NCBI RefSeq assembly: GCF_021155765.1
Contig: NC_060118.1
Span: forward strand, 6,200,001 to 6,264,000
DNA: 64,000 nt
DNA from: Diprion similis
Taxonomy: Eukaryota > Arthropoda > Insecta > Hymenoptera > Diprionidae
Direction of reading: 5' to 3'
In this document: positions 12,701 to 24,967 of the stretch, one piece after another
Layout: every line of letters begins with the position of its first letter
Numbering within the stretch: position 1 is the stretch's first letter
The notes under the pieces: model-generated
Database searches by the model: none
Seen by the model: the letters and a program-made list of their open reading frames with translations, nothing else
What the model was told of the DNA's origin: nothing
Made by a program: the position numbers and the translations under genes

Positions 12701-15700
12701 ATGTCAAAAAATGTCCCTAGGAGTCCACCGTTAGCTGTGGGTTCCTAGGGACATTTTCTGACAGTCGCGATTGGTCTTGCTTCAGCTGCTCAATCAGTCT
12801 ATAACTGTCGGCCGATAAAATTCGAACGACCTGACGTACGTGCATAAAGTGCCCACTAATGGACACATGGTATAAGAGAGTTTCTCTCTGGATCAGCCAG
12901 TCATCGATAAGCTTTCGCACGCTACGTCTGGCAGACTTTCAGTTGTAGCTCGCTTGTGATCGCATCTCAAACACTTAATTAGCAACTTCTCATCCATGAT
13001 ACGTCCGTTTCGTCGGTTGATCGGGATGTATTACACACAATACATCCATATTCTTTTTGCACGATTTCGAGATTAAAAAAATAATATTGAACCGTCAAAC
13101 TTCTCCCACTATAATATCCGTACCTTTTTCGCATCAAATCTAGTGCGCGGTGTTCGTTAACTTGTCAAGCTACTTGCCTATCTTTCAGGCAATCCGCCTA
13201 CCTGTCAGGCTACTTGCCTTCTTCAGGCCACTTGCTTACCGATTTAAGACGCTCCCTAATCTATAGGTCAGGCTTTCTATTTCAGAAGTTCACAGCCTAT
13301 CCATCTGAGAGGCTTATAGTCTAAACATCTAACCACTGAAACTCTTGATCTTTAATTCAATTTTGTTATTACAGTTCTACTTTAACCATCTATCACGTGC
13401 CAGAAGCTCAGCTTCACACGGTCTGAGTCAACCTCTAGTTTCTCCAAGCATCAGTCCTACTCTTCCGAGTATCTAGAGATTCTACAGCCAATCACGACTC
13501 AATTCACTAAACCAGATCTACGTGCACATTTTAAACAGCCCAAATTCTGTAAAAATTCGTAGAAGTAGAAATTTTCACCAGGTAACTGACTTGTTCAAAA
13601 AATTAGGCCTTTCCGAATCACTATGGCCATGTGTACATATAACGTATGCATACGTGAAATTTGCACTAAGCAAATTTTTTCGTAAAAACTTTTGCCTAGT
13701 GCAAAAACAGTAATATAAATATTCCGTGCATCGTATCTCGCGTGAACCGTTTCACGTTCAGAACACGCGATGTCAATGAAGACGCTTGTGTGTAGGTGCA
13801 ACTGACTCACTCACATGCAATTGTTACTGTATAATACATACGCTGGATGCAAAACGACGGTCATATTATTCCGTGCATTCATTATAAAGTGGACACGTAT
13901 GATAATATTATACCTACAAATAGAGAAAAAATTATGTTCTTGACTTCAGGTTGGATAAATTGAACGTAATAATGACAAAAACATTTTTGACGGTGTAGAA
14001 TAATTACAAAATACTTGAACTTTGCAAAAATATCGTGAAAACTGTAATCAAATATTAACTCAATTGCATATAATAACAGTAATGTAACTTAATTCATTTC
14101 ACTGATGATATGCAACTTTTTCAACACGCACAATTAAAATTCACCCAATTTGTAATTACTTTTAAAATATGAGATCAAACTTTTTTTAGCTACCCTTACC
14201 TACTTTTTGAATATAGGTGTGACCGCCAATTACGGAAATTATCCAATATGCTCTAATAGTGTGATACGTTTAGAAATTATTTACTTCAATTAAATATTTA
14301 TATTGGATTAAAAAAAAATGTCATAATTAAGTTTGTAAAATGACTTGAATGTTAATCCCTTGCATGTGAATGAATAATAATCCATATGTACTAAAAAGTG
14401 ATAAATATCCATAAAACTCAATGAAAACTCAGAGGTTGTATCATTTTTGGGACTATTAATACGAACGAAATCTTCCAAAAATGTCTAGCAGGTCATGAAA
14501 ATCGTATAAAATTGGTCAAATTTAGTTTAAAAAATAGACGGAAAGCACGCGCAGTTTTCATAAATTTTACTCACAATCAATTACACCTTATAAAAGTGTT
14601 TAAAAATTATTTTAGCGTTACTTGAAATATAGAATTGAAAATGACGTCACTTTACATCGTAAGTGAGCTGTGACAGCCAAAGGCTATACAGACTTTTGGA
14701 GCCAAGTTTGTCGAGGACACTTCCTGGCATATCGCCCCAGGCTCTGGGTCACGTTATAAACTCTTCTTTATTTTCCCGTGGCTCAGTTTGCGTTTGAAAA
14801 AGATGGGAAATGAAGTCGTATATCCATTATGCAGAGTTCGAAGAAAAATGGTTATAATTATTATCGAATTTCATCAATAAGTTTGAACATAAACCTCATT
14901 TATAATGGTAGTTAAACACTATCGAGTAATAAGAAATAATTCATCATTAATTTTGAATATAACATGCAATTCTAATGTCATGTTAAAATTCTAAATTATG
15001 CAGTTCGAATTCTCGAACCAAATATCCGTGTCCAAGAATTTATTTTAGACAAACTTTACTTAAGAAGACCCAACATTTTTAACCAAATATCAAACACACA
15101 TATTTCAACCTAAAGACTTTTGGATGTTATCTGTTATTTTCTTATTCTTCATTTAATTTATGAGAAATCTGACCACTCCTCAAGATTTTCAAATTAGAAA
15201 ATCACTACAAAGTTTTATGTCACTAAGAAGTAAAAAAAAAGGCAAAATTCATTAACCTCGGAAGTAGTGTAAAAATTTGTAATTTCTTTTGAGGATATTC
15301 TGAAAAGAAATACGTATAGAAATGTAATAAGATGTGGCTCGAAGTATTGGCGAGGTGTTTTAATGGCTTTGATTGATTTTTCTGGTTACAGCGCCATGGA
15401 TCAGGGAATACCAGCCGACAGTCCTAACCTGGTTTTACTCTTTTTCGTGACACAACTCTTCCTCCGGGAATTGTACAAGAGTAAAAACCTGCTGCGAATT
15501 GTCCCCATGGACATGACCGGATACTACGGTAATTAATCGGAACTCGTTTACCTAAATCACATTTTTTTTTGTCTTCTCCGTCTGACCAAGTATTTTTTTA
15601 TGCGAGTTTAAAACAGAGGTTTTTTAGAAACTTCAATATACCTGCAGTTTTTATAAATAACCATTTTTTTGTCAAGGCTTAGACACTTTTCGCCCGAAGA

Positions 15701-17393
15701 CAAGTTATGTTGGAAAGAAAGTTTTATTTTGGAACGATTAAAAAATGTATGAATAGGAAGAAAATCGAACGGTCATTTGATAATTAGAAATCAGAAGCTC
15801 TAATTTAAGACAATGGTTAAAAAACAAAACCAGCAGAAGATATCATATCAGTTTTTTTTTTTTTTTTTACTCATATATTTTCCGTCCAATCTCTTCATTT
15901 CTACATATAATATTGTACGCTCTTTTCTCTAATTACAGAAAGCAAAGCAGGGCCGTCAAATATTGGTAACGTAATATCCCAGATACTTTTGTGCAAACCA
16001 ATAACCCCAAACTTTAACGAGGAGGAACTGTGCAGTATACAGAAAGACTCTGAAGAAATCAACGCCCTCATTAAAGAGCTGCAAGAATTCATGCCTCAGT
16101 CGGAAGCTGACACAGGTATATGAGTCAAAATTCAAAATGATGGCATGCGTTTCGAACACATGGTTGGCGATCGATCTGTAACTTCAGGAATACGTAGCAT
16201 CTTATAAGAGTATGCTTTGCTGTTCTTTTGATTTTTAAATCCACCCATTTCCCTTTATCGATGATATAAATTCAAATTTCTTGTGCGTAGTAATTTAAAT
16301 CATTTTTCTGGAGCCCTTCGAATTGTTAAAAAGATTCCTGAAAATTCAATTTTCTTTTCCAACTTCTTTCCACCTATAATAACTTCCGTTGCACCACAGA
16401 TTGTTAAATATTTTTCAAGATTTTCTTATTTGAGTTGCAAGAATGCGGAGGCTGAAGACATCAACTTATTTGAACAATAAAAATCCCGTTCGTTAGAATT
16501 TCTGACAACTTGTTTAATATATTACAATGTATACAGGATGTTTCCGAATAAACAGCGCGGTATGTTCGGTTGCCTACCACTAAAGTGCTCAAATATCGTT
16601 AAGACAGACCTACCGAGTTATCGGTAGGTAACTCGGTATACCTACTGATAACTTGGTAGGTCTGTTTTAACCGAATTTGTACCCCTCAGTGGTAGGCAAC
16701 CCAATATACTGCAGCGCTTACTCAGAAACGGTATATGAGGCATTTTGCCTTTAACCGACCTGGTCGAAACCCCGACTCCCTCAAGCCTGGATCAAACTTT
16801 GTAAAATCTTTTTGTTAGACAATGAGAATTTGTATACTTGCATTTTTGTAAACTTTTTATTGAAAGAAATTCAGTCGATAGCAGCTGATCAAATAAACGC
16901 AACGAAAACTGACAATGTCCGAATTTTGAATATAACTCGAATATTGTAGATCATACAAAAAAAAGCTGAGAAGACAAAAGTTTTCGTTTTAACTGAATTT
17001 TGCAGTTTTCAAGTACGAAAACATGTAGAGACTCCTAAAAATTGATAAAAGATAAAGAAATTCATAGTTTTAGATTTTTCGAACACCATACTTTTTTTTA
17101 CTCAAAATTTCATAGAATATTTCTGTATTAGCGTCAAAAGACCTGAGTGAAGTTTACTATGAGACCGAATTTAGTTTCACTTTCCCCACTTTTAAGATAG
17201 CAAGTGAGCTCGAAATGGCGGCTTTCAATTGTCAAAACAATTAGCCAGCTCTTTAATCGTTATCTCAGGTTCAAAGGAAAGTCAGAGAAAAAAAATATCG
17301 CCGAAGAAAAATCTCAGCGAAGCAAAAAATGGAAAGATATATTTGCTTTTCAGAAAAACACGTCGCTCTACAGGATTCTGCGACGCGAAGTAA
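6796..17393 (+). CDS. RGS7BP: Regulator of G-protein signalling 7-binding protein (R7BP), four 3' exons
   Basis: R7BP anchors R7-family RGS/Gbeta5 complexes at membranes and so helps end G-protein signalling in neurons. Exons I can join in phase: 6796-6962, 15392-15528, 15939-16115 and 17269-17393 (201 codons plus TAA at 17391). Every junction is GT-AG: GTGAGT, GTAATT and GTATAT donors, and acceptors after pyrimidine tracts. The first exon has the syntaxin-like helix typical of the family (QVAQFRDLLINIG, then SPELREKIRK). The second holds SPNL and a helix; the third has the conserved EEINALIKELQEFMP. The last exon is basic and ends RKTRRSTGFCDAK, a polybasic tail with a single Cys; vertebrate R7BP ends with a polybasic stretch and a Cys pair that is palmitoylated. 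The start exon was not found and may lie upstream of the window. The final exon is the least certain part. Introns are 8.4 kb, 0.4 kb and 1.15 kb. Confidence 0.8.
7466..7810 (+). repeat. Pair of ~70-bp direct repeats
   Basis: Segments 7466-7540 and 7744-7810 share GGCCATGTTGATTTCTTC, then CTGGGARTCAGT, TTCTGCTGT and CCGAAACAYTTTACAAATA in the same order. They lie in the first large RGS7BP intron. No terminal repeats or coding frame were seen, so the origin is unknown. Confidence 0.75.
8768..9559. other. Unrecognised cluster of open frames inside the RGS7BP intron
   Basis: This stretch is less AT-rich than its surroundings and carries three open frames of 111-127 codons: 8768-9106 and 9091-9474 on the minus strand, and 9224-9559 on the plus strand overlapping the second. 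I recognise no domain in any of them. The two minus-strand frames overlap by 16 bp in different phases, as a frameshifted old coding sequence would, but codon evidence is too weak to decide. It may be a transposon relic or chance. Confidence 0.2.
9640..10230. repeat. Degenerate ATTCA-rich low-complexity tract
   Basis: Dozens of copies of ATTCATT, TCATCCAT and related 4-8 nt words occur without a strict period. It looks like an old, decayed ATTC or ATCC microsatellite. It lies in the RGS7BP intron. Confidence 0.7.
11270..11497. mobile_element. Foldback (hairpin) MITE
   Basis: Two imperfect arms of about 100 bp face each other around a short loop near 11375-11395. The left arm shows CCCGACCAC, CGTGTGTGA and AAAGTTGGCAATTG. 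The right arm shows the complements CAATCGCCAACTTTCG, TCACACACGTGGTCGG and GCAAAG in reverse order. No transposase and no clear target duplication were seen; the edges are approximate. Confidence 0.65.
12132..12374. mobile_element. MITE of the TACCGTGTGTCCAT family, right end lost
   Basis: It starts at TA followed by CCGTGTGTCCATGAAG, then AGTGCGCACCTTATG. A central palindrome is built on TGTCCCTAGGA and TCCTAGGGA. It shares this plan with the complete copy at 12631-12872. The right arm reaches GGCCAATAAAATTCG and then breaks off before the terminal TGTCCA motif, so this copy is truncated. A TA at the left edge fits Tc1/mariner-type insertion. Confidence 0.7.
12631..12872. mobile_element. Complete ~242-bp MITE, probably Tc1/mariner-derived
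   Basis: TA-bounded terminal inverted repeats: the left end runs TACCGTATGTCCATG, then GTGCGCACCTTATG and GCGTACGTCA. The right end runs TGACGTACGTGCATAAAGTG, then CCCACTAATGGACACATGGTA. The centre holds the TCCCTAGGA / TCCTAGGGA palindrome also seen in the truncated copy 500 bp upstream. It has no coding capacity. Confidence 0.8.
13163..13240 (+). repeat. Short CAGGCTACTTGCC minisatellite
   Basis: Four or five imperfect repeats built on TCAGGCTACTTGCCT with spacing that varies from about 12 to 24 bp. It lies in the RGS7BP intron. Confidence 0.6.
16532..16735. mobile_element. ~200-bp palindromic MITE
   Basis: The left arm TACAGGATGTTTCCGAATAA is matched by the complement of the right end, and GGTTGCCTACCACT is matched by AGTGGTAGGCAACC. 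GACAGACCTACC is matched by GGTAGGTCTGT, with a central ACCGAGTTATCGGTAGG palindrome. TA is found at both edges. The element sits in the last RGS7BP intron and could fold into one long hairpin. Confidence 0.75.
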
Positions 17394-17521
17394 CGGTGCT
17401 AATCGAACAAGTTATCGTTGGGACACGAAATCTGGACATCCTTCCTACTTCCAAGGAAGTTTTAATTTCCTATGCTGCACAGGACGGCCGGCTAATATTT
17501 AGCGATAATTAATCATTATAG

Positions 17522-17577
17522 ATATATATATATATATATATAGAGATACATATATTATATTATATTATATTATATAC
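17522..17577. repeat. TA / TATTA microsatellite
   Basis: A pure (TA)n run followed by TATAT, then repeated TATTA units, just after the RGS7BP stop codon and probably within its 3' UTR. Confidence 0.8.
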
Positions 17578-20500
17578 ACGTTCGAACGTACGTATTATTA
17601 TATATGTATTTATTCGCATATCCATATTATATACCCATGTTTTGTACACCTTTGTATATATACTTGCGTAAGCACGATTATATTCGACTGATTTTTATTT
17701 TATTTTTACACTGTTTTTATTTAGTTATTCTCTATAGTTCGCGTTCTACATGAGTTCAATTTTTTACTTATCTGCAAGTATAATCGAAGCCGAAATTCCC
17801 TAGTAGGATTTCGCGAACAAATTTTTCAATCCCTATGGCCACAAACAAAATTTCACGTTACGCACTTTCTGTTGTATTTTTCTGGACGCAAAACAGCATA
17901 CGGAAATAATTCCGATTTTGTTTTGAATCATTCAAACTGTTTTCGTCACGATAATTTTTTCTTTATTTGTAGATTACATTTTCCATCATTTTGAGGTGCC
18001 TCGACTTTAAATTGTCACGCGCAGATATAATAGAAGTTTCGGGTATCTTTATCAAAATAGGAAAATGCATTGCTTCGGCAAAAAAAAGAATCATTCATCC
18101 ATTGTATTATAATTTCAATAACAGATTGATATAATGTAACCACGAAAGAAATGAAAACAGGAGTTTGAAAAACGAAAAAGTAAAAGTTGGGAATCTCCAC
18201 TGTGTGTTGATGTATTATTAATCAATGCAATATCTATCAGTACCGCAATTTGCCCCATTATTAATCTTCGAAACTGTGCAAAAACCACGTACCTATATAA
18301 TACACTTTATTTTGAATTGGAAAACTTATTCTCAGATTCTTTTTATATTCTCAATTATCGAAATATTTAAATCGCAGAAGAGAAGTTCCGCGATTAAATC
18401 AATCGTCAATTACTATCATAACATGCGCTCTCAGTTTTTGGAAATAATTGCTTTTGGAAATGCAACTATTGAGCAGTATATAGGTATATTACACGTATAC
18501 ATACACCAATATAAATACAATTCGTGACGTTCTGCATCCACGCACTAAAGCCTTAGATACGAGTGGTTAGTTATAATACAGATATAAAAATAATTGTGAA
18601 TAAAATATAATGATATTTATTGAAATATTTCATTACGATATACCGCAGTTTTCAATAACAATCTGTCTATAATTGTATTAAGGCACCTAAAAATTTTTAG
18701 AATCTTCTCAACACATTTAATATACACATCAATCGAATCGCGAATAGGTAACAAAATTAATATGGCTGCCGAGGTTCCACTTGGAATTATATTTGGACTT
18801 AAGAATCGTTTACAGTAGTCACAGGCTAATCATTGTCATTTACGCCAGAGAAAATGGCGGCAAGAATGGTTTGGATATAAATTTACCTTCGGCAAACGAC
18901 ATAAAATTGAGAATCTATGATATACATAATGTATCTTATGTAGCCTTCGTATGGTCGTCCCCTCTTAATTCTCATTTTAATTACTAGTTTACCTTTAGTT
19001 TCAAATAGCTCGTTCGTGATTTTTTTCATTTTCTTAAGTTGGTTTTCTATGCATCGTTCCAACATACATACATACATATGTAAATAACTATCGCTACTTA
19101 GATGCAATAATCAAACTTCTAGTCAATTTAGATTAATAAAAAAAATCTTAAAGTGAACAATACATCGCACCTTGGCGACGTGACTCAAAAATTGGCGTCT
19201 GCCAGTTATTATCACTTACATTTCGATTGCCGAGATTGCAATCAATCGGATCTATAACCATGCGAAGTGACATTTATGCAGTTACAAAACTTGCCACAAG
19301 AGCAAAAATATCGCCATTGCAGCGTAAAGTCCCGAACCGAAATTGTGGGAAGTTTTAACACATACAATTGGGTAGAAACGTTATTGTTAATAAACAAACA
19401 CATTACCAGATAATATTGTAATATGTTTATCATATAACATCAACGTTTCTACTTACTTAGGTATATGTATTTGAAAAATTTTACAATTTCGGTTCGTCAG
19501 AAAATGACGGCCCACATGGAGGCGATTGACCGGATCTGTTTTGTAGGGACTATCGCAGAGCATCGGTTCTGAACCGTATTTTTCATTAACAGTATCCCTT
19601 CAGAATTTTTACGGACAACTTCAACTTTGATTCGCATCATTCTGTTGGGTGTGAATGAACTTTTTGATATTAATTAGTTTCCTTCAAAGAGTAATAGATT
19701 ACCCCTTTTCAGTTACGTCACCTTTTTCGGCAAGGTGCGATATATTTTAAGTAACGAAACAGGTTAATTGGCCTAGTTTCGAGGCATTAACTATACAAAG
19801 TGTAAGATATCTGTGACCTATTACGTATAACACGCAGGACGACAAACGATCACGTTATACACACAATATATATATACGACGTTGTACAAGCTGAATAATC
19901 TTGAAAATAACATTTCCATCTATTAATTAGGGGAAAAATATATTTATAAATAAGAAATTAAAGTTTTTCTCTAAATCAGCGATTTTTTTTCTTCAAATTA
20001 TGGTCAAAGAATCATAATCAGATGCTTACCCTGCGTTTTTCGACTTGCAAAACGAGTGAAAAGAAAAAGTTTAAATAAATATTCTGAAAAAGAGTGATTA
20101 GCGGAGTGCCAACCGCGTTCTAGAATTTAAATTATTCATAGCAATTATAATATAACACCTATACCGTATAATCAAATTTTCGAAGAACAATTAATTTTAT
20201 ACAGATATAAACGCTGTTAGTACAGTATAATTAGAAATTATCCAAGTCTTTTTCAACGCACGGCACTTCTATATATATATACGATAGGGTCCAACGGGAT
20301 GCCACAATTTAATTATAATATAATCATTATTTAAGTATACATGTAGTATCATAGTATGTATAGTTATATATACACATAGGATAAATATCGACTCATAGCT
20401 GCTAGGTTGTAGATTCATTTTAATTCAAGTATACTTACCGATATCGCATCACGTTTCAGAATGCAAACGCGTTAATAATTCATAGGAAAACTAAATTATT

Positions 20501-21384
20501 TCGCAGGCTTTCCACGCCAACTACGCCAGCCTTTTTCCGCTTAATCACGGATTTTCCATAATTTACATATTACACCACTGCAGTGGCTTGATAACCTTGA
20601 TAAAAAGTTTTCCGCAAAACTCAGCGGGAAGTTTTATCGAGTAAATTTCAACCTTGAGCTATTCGTATTATTCGAGTATTCGTTTTCTCGCCCTTCTGAC
20701 TTGTGGAAATCTCTGCATTTGTATTTTGCCATTTTTCCTACAAATTTCTTTTGTTTTCTAAAATTCTATATTGAAAATTTGTATGAAGAAAGAGGATAGT
20801 AATAATTTATCGAAAATCTTTACTGTTATCGTAAATTCTCAGATAATTTATTAAATTAATTTCGTGGAAAAAAGTCCCAGATTTCGACCGTAAACCTTCA
20901 ACTTTAAGTATAAACGCCCAATATTATGGATTTAGCGCCTATTTTTGGGAGCTTACTCTCAACTTTGAGGGTTAACCCTAAAAGTTAACGGTAAGCGCAT
21001 AGTAATTAAGGGTGAATCTTCATGAGCTAAAGTTTGATCCCTAACAATTGATGGGATATTCCTCAAAGAAGAAGGTGATCCTTTGACTTTGAAGGTACTA
21101 CATCGGTAAATTTGCGAGCGTATATCCGTTAGTTTACATATGAATAAAAGCATTGTGGATGAACGGTGATGGTTGAGGTTTTTGCTCTTAAGTCAAAGAA
21201 AAATTAATTCCACTTTACTTGGAGGTGTTATATATTGATTCAACTGCAATGAGTGGTCATATTATTTATACCAAAGCACGTATCAAAAATTAAAATTGAC
21301 TTTTTGAATACCGGAAATTACCATTGAGTCACTAGAAATGCCACATGCTACATTTCTACAGGAGTGTGAAGGGTTCAAATATTT

Positions 21385-21422
21385 GCTCGGTCGGTAAGAG
21401 TAGGAGCACTACAAGACCTTAA
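21385..21422 (+). repeat. Second copy of the 4443-4485 motif
   Basis: CTCGGTCGGTAAGAGTAGG followed by AGCACTACAAGACCTTAA matches the loop and right arm of the hairpin at 4428-4481 with a few changes. The matching left arm is absent, so this copy does not form the hairpin. Confidence 0.65.
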
Positions 21423-23730
21423 CCGTGATCTTAGGGGTTGACCCTGAATTTTGAAGTAGATAGTTAAATAAGGGATACGAATTTACAGTTTAAAGTTGGG
21501 AGTTAATTTCAGTGTCAGTTCAGGAATAAATTTGGAAATTTTTGACGGTGTTACGATAAATTATTTTTATAATGGTACGTGTTGACGAAAAAATCTCATT
21601 TTTTATCGAAAATGATCCTGAAAATGAAGTTTAAGAAAAAGAACCAAAACTATAACAGAGTTTTTAACAGATTATTTTTTTATGTACACAAAAATATATC
21701 TGTAATTTTAATTAACTTTACAAAAACCTGCATCTAGGACAATTATTGGCCCCATGAGACCAAGAATAGTAATCGATTTGTGCTTGTAAAATGGAAGTAT
21801 TCTCGAATTGCATTATAAATTGTCAGGTGGAACTTTCCACGAAGTTACAGTTACACATTAACGTACTTCTCCATTTTTAACGCAAATTACCGTATACGCA
21901 CAGGTTCCAACATTGCTCTGCACCTATAAAGCGCGTGCTCGACACGAGTTTAAAATTACACGTGAAATGTTATATCATGTAAAAACTCTGACGCATATCA
22001 TGCAATTATTATTGCAAATAATTAATGCTCAATGGTCGTCAGCCATAAGAAAAGAAAAGCAGTTTCCTTGATGTTTGCGAACGACCCCAGATAAATTTCA
22101 TTACACCAAAACGAATTCTAATTTCGCAATTGGTGATCTGTAAGAAAAAATAAACCAATTTTTTCAAATCCCTAGAATATTTTCTCGGCCATGAACGTAG
22201 CAGTAAGAATACTGAATAAAGCGCTTGTCCTTATTTATTCCAAGAGTTTGTCATGGACACTAATCGATTTTAATTTGCAATCAAATCTCAATCACAGTCA
22301 AAGTAATAACGATGCAGGATAAATATAAAATGGACATCTAAGACTGCATTGTGAATGCATTGTCAATGCATACAAAAATTTACTAAATAAAAAGCGAAGA
22401 AAATATTTGGTAACCATGTTGACGTGGAAGTCTCTGGATTAATGTATTAAATGATTATCGTCGTATTATATTAGGAATTTTAATATCCGGTAGTAAGATA
22501 ATACGAGATTCTTGACTGTGCTCTTCAAGGGAATAAAAATAAAAATCAATATTAATCTTAATTAGACTATATTCATATAATCTGACTAGATTATATAACC
22601 ACATGATATATTATATAACATGTATTCTTACGCGTAAGTGGACCAACACCAAATTCTAATGAAAAATGATTAACATTGTTCTTATTAGATAATATTATTA
22701 ATATAACTGTTATACTATTATTACTATGAAATAGAAATATACTCACATCTATTCCGTAATTATATCGGGTGAGACATAGGATTGATTTATAGGATTTCCT
22801 TTTCTGTAGACAGAGACGTAGTATTTGAATGGAAACTCCATGCAAAACATACCTACTTAGGTATATTTCGAAAACATCTATAATAATTTATCAAATGCCT
22901 CGTGATAGTGATAATAGATATTATTGTAGACATAGATATTATAGACTAAATACTATGAAATTAGGTGATATTTATGAAATGCAAGGATATTTCTGGTTTA
23001 GAAATATGAAAGAAAGAAAAAATCATACAACAGGAGTAGAACTCGATGGGCATGCATCAGATTAGCAACATGATATGTAAATTCTAAATGAAGATTCCTA
23101 AAATATTTAACTAACGTAGAAAATGTATAACTTTAAATATTATACATGATATATTATATAATACATACTCAAATGAAAACAAAGAGAGAAAAAACAATTT
23201 TATTATAATGTAGTGTAAAAAATTAATAATAATTCAATCTACGCCTACTATAACGGATATAAATGAATTTCATACTCCTGTGCACCCCACATTAAATATG
23301 AAGAAAAATCGGTTGAATCATACCCGTAATGCTGCAAGGTATTTATTGTTTTGAGCGAAATACGCAACTTCCTTTACAATCATGTATTCTATAGCTGAAA
23401 TTTCTTTCACATGAATATAGCTTCACCATCAATATAATTAAAAATTATTGAATACGAATTTAATCAGATAAGACTAAAATCTCATAGTTGGTAAAATTAA
23501 ACAATCGAGAGTAATGATTAGTAATGTATGCTCAGAATATGAACATTCATTTTCGACGTAGAAGCCATAATCTATGGGAAAAATTAAGCAACCTAAGAAT
23601 ATTGTTGGAACAGTGAATTAGGAGTATTGGTATTAAGAAAAAGATTAGAATACAAAGGATCGGATAATATGTAAAAATGGAAATCCATATATTTCATTCA
23701 CCTGAATACAGAAAAGATTATATCAAAATT

Positions 23731-24209
23731 TTACTTCCGCTTCTTAGACTGAAAGGATGCTGCAGGAACAGTCGTACCACTGGAGTAAACTTGTTGTGAG
23801 ATTTGGTTGATATAATAAAGAGCAATTAAAGAAAACAAGAAACAAGTGGTAGTTGAAACTCTGTGCACCATTCCAGATGCAATCATGGCGATTAGCAGAG
23901 ACCCAGCAACTATAAGAATAATTTCGATGCACATTAGAAGATGTCGTTTGAATGAGCTAGACAAGTGATTATTATTGAAGTTTTTAGTACCTTCAGGAAA
24001 TAGCTTAGACTGGAATGATTTTCCGAATAAAGTCATCTCAAGATTCCCAATCGCCGTGAGAATCAATATGAACAATACAGAGCCCAGATATCCTCCAAAA
24101 ACCGTGTGGAGTTGCGAGGATGCGAACCAACCTCTGTAGATTTGCATTCCAGAAAATAGCAGCACAGTCAATATCGACGACAGAACAAACGATACCCCAT
24201 TTGTCACAG
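23731..24209 (-). CDS. KRTCAP2: KRTCAP2 / KCP2, oligosaccharyltransferase complex subunit (start exon uncertain)
   Basis: KCP2 is a small membrane subunit of the STT3A-type oligosaccharyltransferase in the endoplasmic reticulum, where proteins are N-glycosylated with translocation. Two exons are clear: 23991-24209 and 23731-23909. Conserved family features include VLSSILTVLLFSGMQIY, GGYLGS, NLE, FGKSFQSKLFPE, MIASGMVHRV, TTCFLFS, YYIN and a lysine-rich end SKKRK. The 81-nt intron 23910-23990 (GTACTA to TTATAG) is a multiple of three and has no stop, so a naive frame reads 27 extra residues; removing it restores the family spacing. The first exon is uncertain. A pyrimidine-rich acceptor ends at 24210, leaving a phase that needs ATG-G upstream, and ATGG followed by GTAATT lies at 24845-24842. 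With it the protein would be about 133 aa, close to the vertebrate length. Otherwise an in-frame ATG at 24279 could serve. Confidence 0.88.
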
Positions 24210-24967
24210 CTGGAAGGAATACAATTACATGAATTGTGCTCAATCTGAAGTGTTCTACAGTGTCGGTAGTCAAAATCATTTTTTCGCGATAATGTGCGTA
24301 AAATTCAATTTCACACCACGAACCGACGAAGCGACTCTGAGAATGCCGGCGATCAGCATTCGAGTGTAAAACTGTCTTTTACACTCTAAATACATAATAT
24401 ACTATTATACTTTGAGAGTATTGCTGAGTAATAACATATCTATAGAGCTAAAATGAACTGAACAATTCTCAACATTCTGGTATGTATTTAAGTTGAGAAG
24501 AACCGATTGACTAAAATAAAAGTTCATTGTTATTGTTTGCAATAATTCGAAATCCCTGCAGTCCATTGATTAGTTTCAATTCAGTTAGGAAAAACAAATG
24601 AATCATATTCACGTTAAAACTGTTCTATTTCGATTTTTGAAAAGTATACTTTTCGGATTATATACACAAATATTTTCCAACATTTTGATACGCATGTATT
24701 TCATTACCAAGATGCAGATTGTTTTAGCAGATAAGAGTCGATAGAGGTTAAGTCAAAGTTCCGAAGAGATAGACGATATTAACCTACGGTATATAAACAG
24801 CTATGATTTACAATAAATTCGACAATTAATACAGTAATTACCCATTATTGTTACTTATTTATCACAATGCTATATTCCACCAGTCCCCGGTAGCTGTTCG
24901 CCGGAATTTGTACACTTGGCAGTTAATGCTGAGGTTAGCGCCACGAGGGAGTCAAGGGGGGGAGACA

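Larger units (their letters stand above)
17394..23730. other. RGS7BP 3' flank and AT-rich intergenic DNA
   Basis: Begins after the RGS7BP stop. The first part is probably 3' UTR; an AATAAA lies near 18600. Open frames of 60-100 codons occur on both strands, but none has a recognisable motif and most are very AT-rich. The segment 20880-21540 repeats short words such as AACTTTGA and TTAACCCT in both orientations and may be a decayed repeat. I see no gene between here and KRTCAP2. Confidence 0.4.

Noticed and set aside
14640-14760. GC-richer island in the RGS7BP intron considered as an exon or RNA gene
   Set aside because: A frame of about 70 codons is open but has no start, no clear splice sites in phase and no resemblance to R7BP. 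No tRNA or other RNA fold was recognised.
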